Source: Meandrina meandrites
Taxonomy: Eukaryota > Cnidaria > Anthozoa > Scleractinia > Meandrinidae
Assembly (NCBI GenBank): GCA_963693305.1
Contig: OY855906.1
Span: 13,043,602-13,107,601 of the forward strand
Reading direction: 5' to 3'
Length of the DNA: 64,000 bases
A program made the position numbers and the translations under genes. Below are positions 22,945 to 34,067 of this stretch, piece after piece (position 1 is the first letter of the stretch; each line of letters starts with the position of its first letter). The notes under the pieces are model-generated. The model was given only the letters and a program-made list of their open reading frames with translations, made no database searches and was not told the DNA's origin.

Positions 22945-24708
22945 TTAAGGTGGCTCGACTGGATTTTTTAGGGACAACACCGCTGAAGTTTGAGAACTAA
23001 CCACATCGTCATTAACAATGCCATCGAAAAACGATCACCACAACTGAATTAGGTAAAGATGGAAATTTGTTATGACCAGTGTTATTTTGACATCGGAGTT
23101 GTCATAGCAACGTAATGACGTCATTACGTTTATCACTTTCGTTCGTATTGCTCGGCACCAGGAGATTTTTTCGGAAATCGCTTAAGGGAGCATGTACCTC
23201 CTATACCTGCCTCAATGTTGGCAAAGTTGGCAAAGTTTTGAGGATGAAGTTTTGGGGGTTATAAACCCAGTAAAAAACACAATATGGAGATAATTGGGTA
23301 ATATCTAAAGAACACGACGCGCTTTGGGAATGTAGTTTCATATCATAGTAGTTTGATGCCATTTAAACTTGTGTATATAAAATTGATGGGGATTGCTACG
23401 GCCGATTGTGAAAAAACGGATTTGATTAGCGTGCGTTCAGGTGCTCTTGTTGCTACATTTTTTTATAATTTGGTCTACACCTACAAATTATTTGGAAACC
23501 GCTCGATGAATTTTTTTTAAAAATTTGTCAAACTAGAGGTTAGTTATCAGTTTATATGGACTGCAAGTTTCAAGGTCATTGGAAACGTGTAAGACAATAA
23601 AATCGGAGCTCCAATGTACTAATTTTTTCTCGCAGATTTTGTGTTTATAAGTGAGTGTCCTCATTATTCACGAGCATTCACTTTCATTTTCACGTGCACG
23701 ACTCAGCAAAAAATTCATTTGCATTTTATCAGTGAGTCTAGACTTTTTTCCTGATCTGCTGTTATGGAGAAGGAAACCCTCGGCATTGCTATATTACAGT
23801 CTAATGGCGTAACAAATGTTATTACAATTTTCAAGTCATATTAGCATGTTTTCCGAACATTTTTAGAAAGCATTGAGCGTTCTGTTTAATGCAAATTAAT
23901 TTTTTGCTGAGTTGTGCACGTGGACATGAAAGTAAAAAAACAATACACGTGAATAATGAGGACACTCACTTGTAAACACAAAATCTGCGAGAAAAAAAAA
24001 AGTATATTGGAGCCCCAATTTTATTGTCTCACATGTTTTCAATGACCTTAAAACTTGCAGGCCATATAAACTGATGACAAATCTGGAGATTGACAATTTT
24101 TTAAAAAAATTCATCGAGCGGTTTCCATATAATTATCACATTTGTAGGTGTAGACCAAATTATAAACAAAAGTAGCAACCAGAGCAACTGAATGCACGCC
24201 CATCAAATCCTTTTTTTTCGCAATGGGCCGTAGCAATCCCCATCAATTTTGTATACACAAGTTTAAATGGCATCAAACTACTATGATATGAAACTACATT
24301 CCCAAAGCGCGTCGTGTTCTTTAGATATTACCCAATTATCTCCATAGTATGTTTTTTACTGTATTTATAACCCCTAAAACTTCATCCTCAAAAATTTCGA
24401 TAACGCTCTTACAGAATTTGTTCAAACTTTGCCAACATTGAGGCAGGTATAGGAGGTACATGCTCCCTTGAGCGATTTCCGAAAAAATCTCCTGGTGCTG
24501 AGCAATACGAACGAAAGTGATAAACGTGATGACGTCATTACGTTGCTATGACAACTCCGATGTCAAAATAACGCTGGTCATAACAAATTTCCATCTTTAC
24601 CTAATTCAGCTGTGCTGATCGTTTTTCGATGGCATTGTTAATTACGATGTGGTTAGTTCTCAAACTTCAGCGGTGTTGTCCCTAAAAAATCCAGTCGAGC
24701 CACCTTAA
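22945..24708. mobile_element. 1.76-kb foldback element flanked by TTAA (piggyBac-like target)
   Basis: Two arms of roughly 800 bp are imperfect reverse complements. The left arm runs from TTAAGGTGGCTCGACTGG onward; the right arm ends in CCAGTCGAGCCACCTTAA. They meet near 23.8 kb. TTAA at each boundary fits the target duplication of piggyBac-type transposons, but no transposase is encoded, so it would be non-autonomous. Related ends (TTAAGGTGGCTCTGAACC) occur at 17427 and 59472, showing a local family. The element lies in P450 intron 1. Confidence 0.65.
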
Positions 24709-27071
24709 ATACCTCTCCTTTGGTCTATTTCGCAAGGAACTCGTTGAATTGTTTCAAGTTATGTGAAGTTTCCTTCTTCATGTTTGTATTTTCCTGTACC
24801 TTAGTCAACGATTTAAGTCGGCTTCAGTGAACTTACCTTCCCTATCGCTCAACCGGCGCTTTGCAACGTTTGGCAGCCGTACAATGGCGTGATATCCTTA
24901 CTAGTGAGGATATGGAAAATACATCACTACGGTTTAATTTGGTATGAAGCTTATCAGTGGTCTACTTTCCAGTGAAACACTTGCGTCTGTAGTATAGTAA
25001 TAAGTTTTATAGCCAGTATTTGGCAAAGCTTTATTAAAATAGATAAAGTTCCTTAAAAAAAAACAGACTGAATGCTTCCAACCATTACTTTCTGCTATTC
25101 ACAGTCTTAAAGAGAACTATGGCAGGGTTTTCTCTCTAAAACTTGGAAGCTACAAATTTGTAATGATTACAACTCCTGAAGCCATTAAGGAGATGCTGGT
25201 AAAGAGATCTGCTGATTACGCCGGAAGACCGCAAACATATGCTAATGTGGCAGCAACACTAGGTGGGTTATTTGATGAATGATTTTAGAGCAAGTTTTTG
25301 ATGCAATTCGTAAGCAACCCATCAAGTTGGAGCGGGTTAGACCACAGGCAGCCCAGAAGTTGTATTCGATCAAAGTGACACATTGATGTTTTGAGCTGAT
25401 AAAACAATGTATGAATAAATAGTACGTGTATTAAAGAGTTTGAATAAAAATGTCTTTAGGTTGTGCTTCCCCAAAAGAGAAGGTCTGAAAGAAACACTCG
25501 TCTAAATGGCTTGAAACCCACTCCAGGAGCGCAGTGACGTCAAAATAACGCAAGACAAACATGATGCTTAATACAAGCATACTATTTAGAGCAATTTTGA
25601 AAACATTATTACGAATTGCTTTATCGGAATACAATCCGAATTGTTTTATCGGATTACAATCGAATACAATGTCTGGGCCGCTTGTGATTAGACACATTCA
25701 GTGTTTGTACATTAGTAAATTCTCAACTTCGTTTAGTACATTTCTGCTTAACGTTGCTTAGTTCAAAAACTGCTGTCAAGTAACAACGTATAACCGGAGT
25801 GTAATCTTATACTGGAAATGGAAGGGTGATGTGTCTGTTATTGTTCAAAATATCCTGGTTACAAAAACATCTACTGATTTCCAATTTTCAATAACAGGAG
25901 GGAAAGATATCGTGTTCGGTAACTATGGTCCTGCCTGGAAGTTTTATCGCAAACTATTCACAACAGCCTTGCGCCAATACCTCTCGGACATTCCTCTCAT
26001 AGGAAGGCGAGTCTCAACACAGACAGAGAAGCTGGTGCAGTTCTTGGAAGAACAAGAAGGGAAGCCTTTCGATCCCTCAGATTGTTTGCAACGTGCCGTT
26101 GCTGATGTTATTTGTGGCATCACGTTTGGTGAAGGCTACGACACGACAAACCCTGGTTTGAACAAGCTTTTGAAACTTAACGTCGACCTTGTAGCAGGTA
26201 CTGATGATGCTCAATTGGCGACCATCTTGGATTTCTTTCCATTGGCAAAGTACCTGCCTATTAAGGCTTATGATCGCTTTCTAAAGCCTTTTTTGACATA
26301 TACGATATCATCCGCATATTCTTAAAAGAGCGTAAAGGGAATTTCGATCCAGAGAAACCCGTGACAGATCTAATCTCAGGTCTCCTACACACTAGGCATA
26401 ACGCCGAATGCGAAAGTGATGGGGAGCGAGCGGCCTTTCTCTCCGACGATTACTTCGTTACCACTATTGAAGACATGTTTATTGCCGGTTACGAAACCAC
26501 AAGCACCACATTGAAATGGGCGATAGCCCTCTTAGTCAACTATCCTAAGTATCAAGAGGATATTCAACGCCAGTTAGATGAAGAAGTTGGTGGACAGAAT
26601 CCCTCTCTGGACGACCGCAACAATCTGCCCCTCATCCATGCGACGATAATAGAAACTCTGCGAGTTGGAAACGTGGCGCCTCTTGCAGTGCCGCACATGA
26701 CGCTCAAGGATACGACTCTCTGTGGCTACCGTGTTCCCAAAGATACCATCGTGTTTGCTGACACGGAATCTGTTCATCTGGATCCCAAGTGCTGGGAAAA
26801 CCCCACCGTGTTTAACCCATACCGTCATATTGATGAGGACGGCAAGGTGATCACCAACCAAGGCAATTTCTATCCTTTTGGAGCTGGACGCCGCGTCTGC
26901 GCAGGTGAGCCTCTAGCAAAAGTTGAGCTGTTCATGTTTCTTTCATGGATGCTTCAGAAGTTTACTTTCGTCGCTGAAGAAAATGGTCCTCCTCCTAACT
27001 TGACGGGTGTATATAACGGAGCTACACAGTTTCCGTCTCCTTACAAGATACGTGCAATAAAACGAAAGTGA

Positions 27072-27839
27072 AAATAGATTCTAGCCCAGTAACATACAAT
27101 TTAAGGTAGGAAACTATTCCCAACTATGATGGGAAGAACTTGTTAGTGTAAAGGTGTTAGTTATATTTCAGTTTTTAGTAGTGTTTTCAGTTGCTATAGA
27201 GAAAGAATGAAGTCATAGATGGATAGTTTCTAAAAAGGTTTAGCTACAAGTAGATTGTCAAACCGGCATATAGGGAATCAGGGATTAAGACGTTTTTGGA
27301 TCGTGTAAGACTTTTTCAAAGCCCGTTCTTCGTCGGTCGTTTCTCGCGAATTCGTCTCTCTTAAGAAAAACAGTCTAGGATTGTTTTTTTTTTGCTCACT
27401 CGTCCATTTGGTCCCCGAGAAAGCAGAATTCACATAAGCTTTACTTCTATAATATGGATACTTCTATATTATGAACAGTTTAGTTGGTCCCAGAGAAACC
27501 ACAACTCGAATTCTGGCTCTATGAAGTTTAGTAAATTGTCAATCTTGTTGAACCATTTCTTAGCTTTCATTTCCGCACCTCTGTTCCACGAAACTTTGGG
27601 CCAGCGAATAGAGGGCGTTTTTGTGAGATACTATTTGCTTTAAAGATTTCCGGTTATCTGTGCTTAGCTCATGATCTTATTTCTTTTAGTTCAAATGACT
27701 TGAAAGAAATTTTTGTTTTTGAAGATTTAGTCACAGCTGCTAGTTTAGGTATTTTTTAATGTTCAGTGGAACGTCGTTTCTCTGAGCTCGATTGTAACAA
27801 ATTTTCGACGTAATAATTTTTCTGTTGCTATTATTGTTA
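27072..27839. other. P450 copy 1 downstream region, no gene recognised
   Basis: The 3' flank contains no supported coding sequence. Confidence 0.4.
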
Positions 27840-28350
27840 TTGTTTCAGTTACTAAATGGATCCTCGCGTGGCTAGAGGGCTATGTATTTTAACACCACTA
27901 TGTCAAGTACTAAGCCTGATTGGAAGTGACAGACTTTGCACTATTTGTGGGCCATAACGTTGAAGATGAAACCCATCTTCTATTTCATTGTCGAAGATAT
28001 TCATCAATTAGAGACAACTTTTTCAGTAAAATAGATCATATAATTTCGAATCCCAAGCAGTTATCAATTTCAACCTTGATTGTGCTATTAATGAACTCCA
28101 CTTATTATTATATTAATATGCAGCTAGTGCAGTTTATATCGTCCTGTATTGAAATGATAGACAAATTGTCATCAAATTCCTGATCACTGTTTGTTTGTTT
28201 GTTTAGTTTTGTTTAATTACTTTTTATTGTAATTATTGTTATTATAAATAGAATTTTCTTCGAAACTACCTTATGCTTTTGCAATACTGTAATGTTTTAT
28301 GGTCATGCAAATAAAGCTCAAGTAGCTTCAAGTGTTGTTGTTGTTGTTGG
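27840..28350 (+). mobile_element. LINE 3' end fragment
   Basis: The frame 27920-28183 encodes a segment VEDETHLLFHCRRYSSIRDNF. This resembles the conserved C-terminal Cys/His region downstream of the RT in metazoan non-LTR retrotransposons. A 3' UTR of about 150 nt and a (GTT)n tail near 28334-28348 follow, typical of several LINE clades. The RT itself is absent, so it is a 5'-truncated, dead copy. Confidence 0.6.
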
Positions 28351-30065
28351 ATGGTCTAACCATGCGATCACCTCATTTGCTTGGCATGTTTCAATCGATG
28401 CAAGGAATTCTGGGTGCTTGTGCTGAGTGCCTTTGATATATTGTGTGAGACACAACAGACCGTGCATGATGTGGAGAATAGAAACGAAATAGACGAACTA
28501 GACTAACCATTTAACTTTAAATATCTGTAAATTAATAGAAGCAAAACAGTCTTTCAGAAAGTAATTAGGTCTGGCTAATTCAGTAAGTTTGTTACCTTAT
28601 ATTTGGAAAACAGGTGTCAATTCCAGCAGAACCAGCTCATATAACATATAACAAAGGAGGGGCTTCGTGTAGTTTAATGTGGAAGGACGCGAGAGGAGGT
28701 TTACGAGTCCTTAAAAGATTAGTTATACTTTGTCAGTAGCCACAGAGCTTTTGAGTTTTCTCCTTCCCCACCTTCCGTTAGAACATTCGCTTCAGAGTTG
28801 TCGCTTGCGAGTTCCAATGGTCAAGTTCGCGTTTTTTTCCATCTGAAAGCGTGAAAAGGAAGCTAAAGATAGGCCTGCAAGGACTTCGTATGTGGCTTTT
28901 GCGGTCGCGTCGCATTAGCGCCTTCAAATACTTTTGCTCTTACAAGTGTGTCTTCAAGGAGTGGTGTTCAAGGGATTTCAGCGATCAACATGTAATTTCA
29001 TTGTCTTGAGTCTTGATCAGCCGCAGGACCTGTAGGGTGAAACGCATAAATTCTCGCTCCATAGCTTCCATTTGACTTGTACGAGAAATATAATGTTGAG
29101 CTCTTTACCTATTTGGGATCTTCGCGTTCACTTAGAGACCGGTCATTATTTATGTAGAGGGGGGTGGGGGGAGGGAGAAAAGAAGGGGGGGGGGGGCAAG
29201 GCTATTTCAGATTGGCTAGAGGGGGGGGGGGGGCTAAACTTTTTTATAAAGAATTTTAGGGGGGATCAGCAGTTTGAGGTATACAGTATTGTAAGAGGTG
29301 TTCATTGGCCAAGGTGGGTGAAACAGTTAAATAGTAGAGTGCAAACACTATCTGTGAAACAGTATTGCTAAATTGTATAATTTTATGCTAATTCTATTGT
29401 TTTTCTTTTGCATAAACTCCACTATTATGTCAACTTAGTGATTTGTATTTTACAGAAATACTGTTTGCACTCTAAACTCCATTGTTATCTCAAATTTTAG
29501 TTAATAAAGAATCCAGACCTATCTGGTTTAATATTTGGTTTGACTGGATTTATTTTCTGCTATAAACAAAGTAAAAAGCACGTGACAGGCCTACACAGAG
29601 TCCTACGTTCGTGAAATTTGTAAGTTGCCGTTTTGTATTGGATTTGGTCGTCCAATGTATTTTGCTTCTCACTTGTATAGAAAGGGCACTATACGCCGTC
29701 AGCTGTACTATTAGGAGGCGTTTTTAGTTGAGAAGAGCCGTAAGACTGCCGCCCAGGAAATGTTTTCAGAGGTCATATAGGTCTGCACGGTTTCCCGTTA
29801 CTAGATTTTTGACACCTCTGTATTTAACTTGTCATACGTATTGCTATAGCGGTTAGTCTCTGCTCATCCAAATATGCAAGATAACTTTTTAGCTCTCAAA
29901 ATGTTCGAAAAACGCCGATTTGGTGATATAATAGGTTAGTTCCATTGCTATGGAAAGTAGCTATTAAATCATCTTATGATTGTATGTAGCATGCATTTAA
30001 TAATTACTTAAGGCATATAAGAGGAGATATGAGGTGAGGGCGGGGGGGGGGGGGGGGGGGGGTAA
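28351..30065. other. intergenic with G-rich tracts
   Basis: No gene is seen. G-runs occur at about 29158-29233 and 30041-30062. The motif ACCGGTCATTATTTATGTAG followed by G-runs at 29139 recurs inverted at about 51137-51158, next to the truncated Copia LTR. Confidence 0.5.
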
Positions 30066-30277
30066 TGTTTTTACAGCGTTGAACAACTTTTTCGAAAACC
30101 GTTATACACTAAAAGAAAATTAGAACACATATATATATGCTAATTCGAATGGAAAAAATAATTGTTGGATAACAAAAGGGAAAAAAACGCCTTAGCCAAT
30201 GATAAACTGAATTAATAATTCCTGTCAAATACATTACAATTTAAATAACAATCGTCAAATACTTTTGAATAACAACA
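30066..30277 (-). repeat. Copia 3' LTR
   Basis: Reading the minus strand, the LTR begins TGTTGTTATTC immediately after the polypurine tract and ends ...TGTAAAAACA at 30066 (212 bp). The last 42 bp are identical to 51077-51118, the remnant of the 5' LTR. A poly-G run (30041-30062) abuts the outer end, separated by three bases. Confidence 0.75.
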
Positions 30278-30288
30278 CTCCCACTTTT
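30278..30288 (-). other. Copia polypurine tract
   Basis: AAAAGTGGGAG on the minus strand directly precedes the LTR start TGTTG. This is the expected site of plus-strand priming. Confidence 0.8.
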
Positions 30289-30296
30289 GACGTTGC

Positions 30297-32030
30297 TTAT
30301 TTGACAGTTTTCATGCCTAGCTCAGTAACAAGTTTCTGAAAACGATGCTTAGGCAAAGGTTTCGTCAGGATGTCAGCAATCATCTCGTCAGTAGCAATGT
30401 ATTTCAAGGCGATCGCTCCGTCCTGTACTCCTTCGCGAACGAAGTGGTAACGTATATCGATGTGCTTGGTTCTGGCATGGCCCACAGGATTCTTAGCCAT
30501 TGAAATAGCCCCTTGGTTGTCTTCATATATCTCAGTTGGCCCCTCTGGAGGTTCTCCTACGTCTGCCAACAACCTTCGAAGCCAAATTGCTTCCTGAGTG
30601 GCCGTACTTAGGGCTACATACTCTACTTCTGCTGTCGACAACGAAACGGTAGCCTGTTTTTTGCTTAACCAACTCACTGCTCCACACGCAAATGAGAACA
30701 CGTTTCCTGAAGTGGAATGACGGTCATCTATATCTCCCGCCCAATCTGCATCTGAGTAACCGATCAAATTTCCATCAGCACACTTCTTGTAACTCAAACC
30801 AAGATATGCAGTTGCTTTCAGATATCTGAGGATCCGCTTTGCTGCTGTTAAATGGTTTTGTGTAGGATTGGCACAGAACTTTGAGACAACTCCCACTGCT
30901 TGGGCGATGTCTGGACGAGTTGCGATTGCAGCATAAAGTAGGCTTCCAACCATCGACTGGTACGAGGTCGCATCAACCGGTCTGCTAAAACCATCTTCCT
31001 TTTGCAGCTTGACGTTCAAATCAGCAGGTGTAGACACCGGTTTCGCTTCTGTTTGCCTATACTTCTCGAGCTTGCATACCAAATGCTCCTCCCCAGGCTT
31101 CACGTAGCCTTCCGGTTGCTGCATGTAAATTTCTTCATCGAGTTTACCGTTGAGAAAAGCGGTTTCTACGTCCATCTGGTGAATCAACAAATCATTCTGA
31201 ACTGCAAACGCTAACAAGAAACGTATTGAAGAGAAACGAACTACGGGCGAAAAAGTTTCATCATAGTCAATTCCATATTTCTGGGCGTAACCCTTGGCCA
31301 CTAGGCGTGCTTTGAATCGTTCCACTGTACCATCCCCAGCGTGTTTCAGTTTAAACACCCATTTGCACCCAACAGCTTTCCGACCTGGGGGTAATTCAAC
31401 CCACTCCCACGTCTTGTTTTCAATCAGCGAATTGTATTCTGAATCCGTAGCGACTTTCCATTCTGCAGCGTGATCTCTTGATCTTGCTTCTTGCATAGTT
31501 GTGGGTTCGTCAATCTCAGAAAGATGATAGGCGACATGATGTACGTGGTGAGTTGCCGTATCTGCGTATTCGTCATAGCCATATCTGACTGGTGCTTTTC
31601 GTGTTCTTACAGACTGTCGAGGTTCTTCCGGCGTGTCTTCTTCCAATTTCTTCATTTCTCCTTGTTCTCCTTCTTCATCTTTTCTAGGGGGTACCTCATT
31701 TCGCTTTGCTTCCTCGCACCTTGGGTCTGGCTCTGTTGTCATGGTTTGCTTCTGACCGAAATCGTTTTCGTTAAATTCCACATCTCTCCGGATATACATC
31801 TTTCGGTTTGTCTCATCAAGAAGGCGATATCCTTTTGACGCTAAGCTGTAGCCCACGAAACGCATCTTCTTCGACTTCTTGTCAAGCTTCCGTCGTTCAC
31901 TGTCAGGTACGTGGGCATAGGCCATACACCCAAATACACGTAAGTGGCTCACATCTGGTTTCCTTCCATACCACCTCTCATAAGGAGTTTCATTCTCTTT
32001 AAGCGCCGTCGTAGGAAGGCGGTTTCTCAC
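30297..32030 (-). pseudogene. Copia integrase C-terminus, reverse transcriptase (core deleted) and RNase H
   Basis: The frame starts inside the integrase C-terminal region (ETPYERWYGRKPDVSHLRVFGC). It runs through the RT N-terminal portion (WKVATDSEYNSL, WVFKLKH, ARLVAKGYAQ, HQMDVETAFLNG with the first catalytic Asp). At about 31062 it jumps from HLVCKLEK to YRQTEAKPVSTP. The roughly 150 residues expected between them, including SLYGLKQ and the catalytic YVDD, are missing, yet the frame is kept. RNase H follows (YSDADWAGD, SLSTAEVEY, YEDNQGA, RTKHIDIRYHFVRE, DILTKPLP). The protein cannot reverse transcribe. The first residues overlap the end of the preceding frame and mark a frameshift in integrase. 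Confidence 0.9.
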
Positions 32031-32755
32031 ATAAGCAGCTGTAGAGATGGCTTCAGCCCAAAAGATGTTCGGTAATGCCGCTGCGCAATCATCGAACGTG
32101 CTGACTCGACCAAAGTCCGATTCATTCTTTCTGCTACACCATTCTGTTGGGGTGAGTGTGGTACTGTCAGCTCATGTCTAATTCCTTTCTCCTTCAGATA
32201 GTTCTGTAATTCAGTAGACAAATACTCGCCGCCATTGTCCGTTCGCAAAGTTCCTATTGCCTTACAGACATCATTGGTAACTGAGGCTTCAAATTCTATA
32301 AACTTATCAAACACTTCTGACTTGTGTTTCATGAAGTATACAGCACAGCACCGAGTGTAGTCATCAATAAACGTAACAAAATACTTTGCTCCTCCAATCG
32401 AGGGTGTGTGCATTGGACCGCAGACGTCACTGTGCACAAGCTGTAGTCTCCGCGTCGACCGGATTTCTCCCACTGCCGGAAACGGTTTTCTACACATCTT
32501 CCCTGCCAAACATCCTTCACAGAAGGACAGTTCAGTCATTTTCTTGATGTCAATCCCTTGTACAGATTCACTCTCCACACATTTCTTGAGGCGTGGCTCG
32601 TGTACATGTCCAAGACGTTGATGCCATAAGTCGCTACCTTGAGATGACGCAACTGAGGCGTACCCAGTGTCCGCAGTAGGAACAACTTGACAGTCTAGTT
32701 GATAAAGTTTATCAGCCAGTGACCCCATTCCACGAAGCTTTCCCAGATACAACAT
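32027..32755 (-). pseudogene. Copia integrase (GAG-pre-integrase and catalytic core)
   Basis: It contains the zinc-binding HHCC region (WHQRLGH...CEGCLAGK) and a DDE core: SDVCGPM, TDNGGEYLS and the E of GVAERMNRTL. A frameshift near 32755 separates it from the protease frame. A second near 32080 ends it early, where the downstream integrase part continues in the frame of the RT segment. Integrase would insert the cDNA; this copy is broken. Confidence 0.88.
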
Positions 32756-33769
32756 TTTTGCGGACCAAACTCTACGGCGTTGCCCTTAGCAACTGCAGCT
32801 CTTACGGAAAAAAGGTTGCAAGTGAGTTTAGGCACGTACAGCACATCATACAAAACTGCTTTCTTGGATTCAGTTGCTTCAAACAGCATATTCATTCGTA
32901 CGCTTCCAGACCCCAACGCTTTCACAACACGACCATCACCCAGCGCAACATTTTCAGGCTTGTCAAATTCCTGAAAATTCACCATAACGTGCTTTTCTTT
33001 CGTCATATGACTTGATGCACCCGAGTCGATAACCCATGGACTACATTTCTTCTCCGCAGACTCCACGCTCTCAACAGACGCCACAAACGCAGCAGCATAA
33101 ACATCTTCACCTTCGAAGCCAGAATTTTTCGGTCGGCGCTCGTCACTCTCGGCCATTTTTGCTTTGTGCCATTTAAATTTCTTGGGACAATAACGGCGAA
33201 CGTGGCCCACATCGCCGCATCCAAAACATGTAAGCTGATTACGTGGACAATCACGGCGAACATGGCCCACAGTACCGCATCTAAAACATGTTGGCTGATC
33301 GCGTGGCGTATCTCTCCCGAAGGCCCCCGTCAGTGCTGACTCAGCTTCTAATAACTGACCGGATAGCTCAGATTGCTTTATTTCTTCGTGACTGAGTGCT
33401 TGCTGGACATAATCCAGGCTAACTCCATCCATTCTAGCTTCGATGGCGGTGACAAGGGTTGCGAAACTTCTTGGTAAACTTCCTAATAAAGTCACAACTT
33501 GATCCTCCTCGGAAATGGGCGCCCCAATTGCTGCTAGTTTATCGGTGATGTCCTTCATGTGCTTCAAATGTTGTTCCACCGATGTACCCTCTTTCATCTC
33601 GGAACGAAAATACTGCTTCTTTAAAAATAGTTTGTTCGCGAGTGTCTCTCGTTCAAAATGTTTCCTTAACGCATCCCACGCTTGCTTCGGTTCTTCGCTT
33701 GAGGTGATCAAGTAAAGCTGAGCACTATCAATCGCCAACGCAATTGTCGAGAACGCTTTTTGTAGCCTC
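32695..33769 (-). pseudogene. Copia gag C-terminal part and aspartic protease
   Basis: This frame enters directly from the Polinton junction at 33769, so it lacks its own true start. It encodes the Gag helical region (UBN2-type, LITSSEEPKQAWDALRKHFE, MKEGTSVEQHLKHM), two CCHC zinc knuckles (CFRCGTVGHVRRDCP, CFGCGDVGHVRRYCP) and the protease active-site motif WVIDSGASSHMT. The N-terminal Gag portion lies at 50760-50928. The frames agree across the insertion when one 5-bp target copy is counted. Confidence 0.9.
33765..33769. repeat. target site duplication of the Polinton, left copy
   Basis: GCCTC abuts the left terminal repeat and recurs at 50760-50764 beyond the right one. Five bases are seen, where Polintons usually make six. 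Confidence 0.8.
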
Positions 33770-33941
33770 AGTAGTAATATCGGAGTCTGACTAAAACCAC
33801 CTCGGGCGCACCCACATAATTTTTACCTCTCACCGGACTAGTACTCAGGGGCTAAACCCCTTCGCACCTACTAGTCCGGTGAGAGGTAAAAATTATGTGG
33901 GTGCTGCTCGGTAGTTTTAGTCAGACTCCGATATTACTACT
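33770..33941 (+). repeat. Polinton left terminal repeat, self-complementary (hairpin) telomere
   Basis: The 172-bp repeat is itself a palindrome. The outer 27 nt (AGTAGTAATATCGG...) pair with the inner-most 27. An asymmetric bubble follows (CCACCTCGGG against GCTCGGTAG), then a second stem of about 35 bp to the centre. There a GGGG-CTAAA-CCCC mini-hairpin sits off-centre beside TTCGCACC. The right copy is its exact reverse complement. Confidence 0.92.
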
Positions 33942-33990
33942 CGGAAGAAAAGAACAAAAACCGAATAAACAAACGAGCCGCGGAACGTCT

Positions 33991-34009
33991 ATTTAGAGGA
34001 ACACAACAG
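33991..34009 (+). promoter_or_regulatory. putative early promoter element of the Polinton polymerase
   Basis: ATTTAGAGGAACACAACAG lies 59 nt before the polymerase ATG, in sense orientation. Close matches lie upstream of three right-end genes in their sense orientation. Confidence 0.5.
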
Positions 34010-34067
34010 TGAAGTACAAACGTTCTAAATAATAAAAATTAAAAATATTTTTTCTACCTTATATACG

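Larger units (their letters stand above)
18605..27071 (+). pseudogene. cytochrome P450 clan-2 gene, copy 1 (three exons, exon 3 frameshifted)
   Basis: Exon 1 18605-18813 carries a membrane anchor of about 20 Leu-rich residues and the PPGP hinge. Exon 2 is 25105-25262 (158 bp) and exon 3 is 25898-27071; all junctions are GT-AG. Exon 3 holds the I-helix AGYETTSTT, the K-helix ETLR and the haem loop FGAGRRVCAG. Product role (family knowledge): an ER-bound monooxygenase using a haem-thiolate centre and P450 reductase. The closest look is to CYP1/CYP17-type enzymes of steroid or xenobiotic metabolism, but the substrate is unknown. A run of six T at about 26289-26294 is one base shorter than needed to stay in frame with the paralogs. 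The frame therefore shifts and stops at 26325, while coding resumes in another frame to 27071. Either this is a recent pseudogene or a homopolymer sequencing error. Intron 1 is 6.3 kb and full of repeats. Confidence 0.85.

Noticed and set aside
29072..29371. Gly-rich plus-strand frame
   Set aside because: Produced by the poly-G tracts, which are probably of uncertain length.
33770..33941. Left palindrome as a rho-independent-type terminator or MITE
   Set aside because: An identical inverted copy ends the element at 50759 with a target duplication outside both, so it is the element's telomere.
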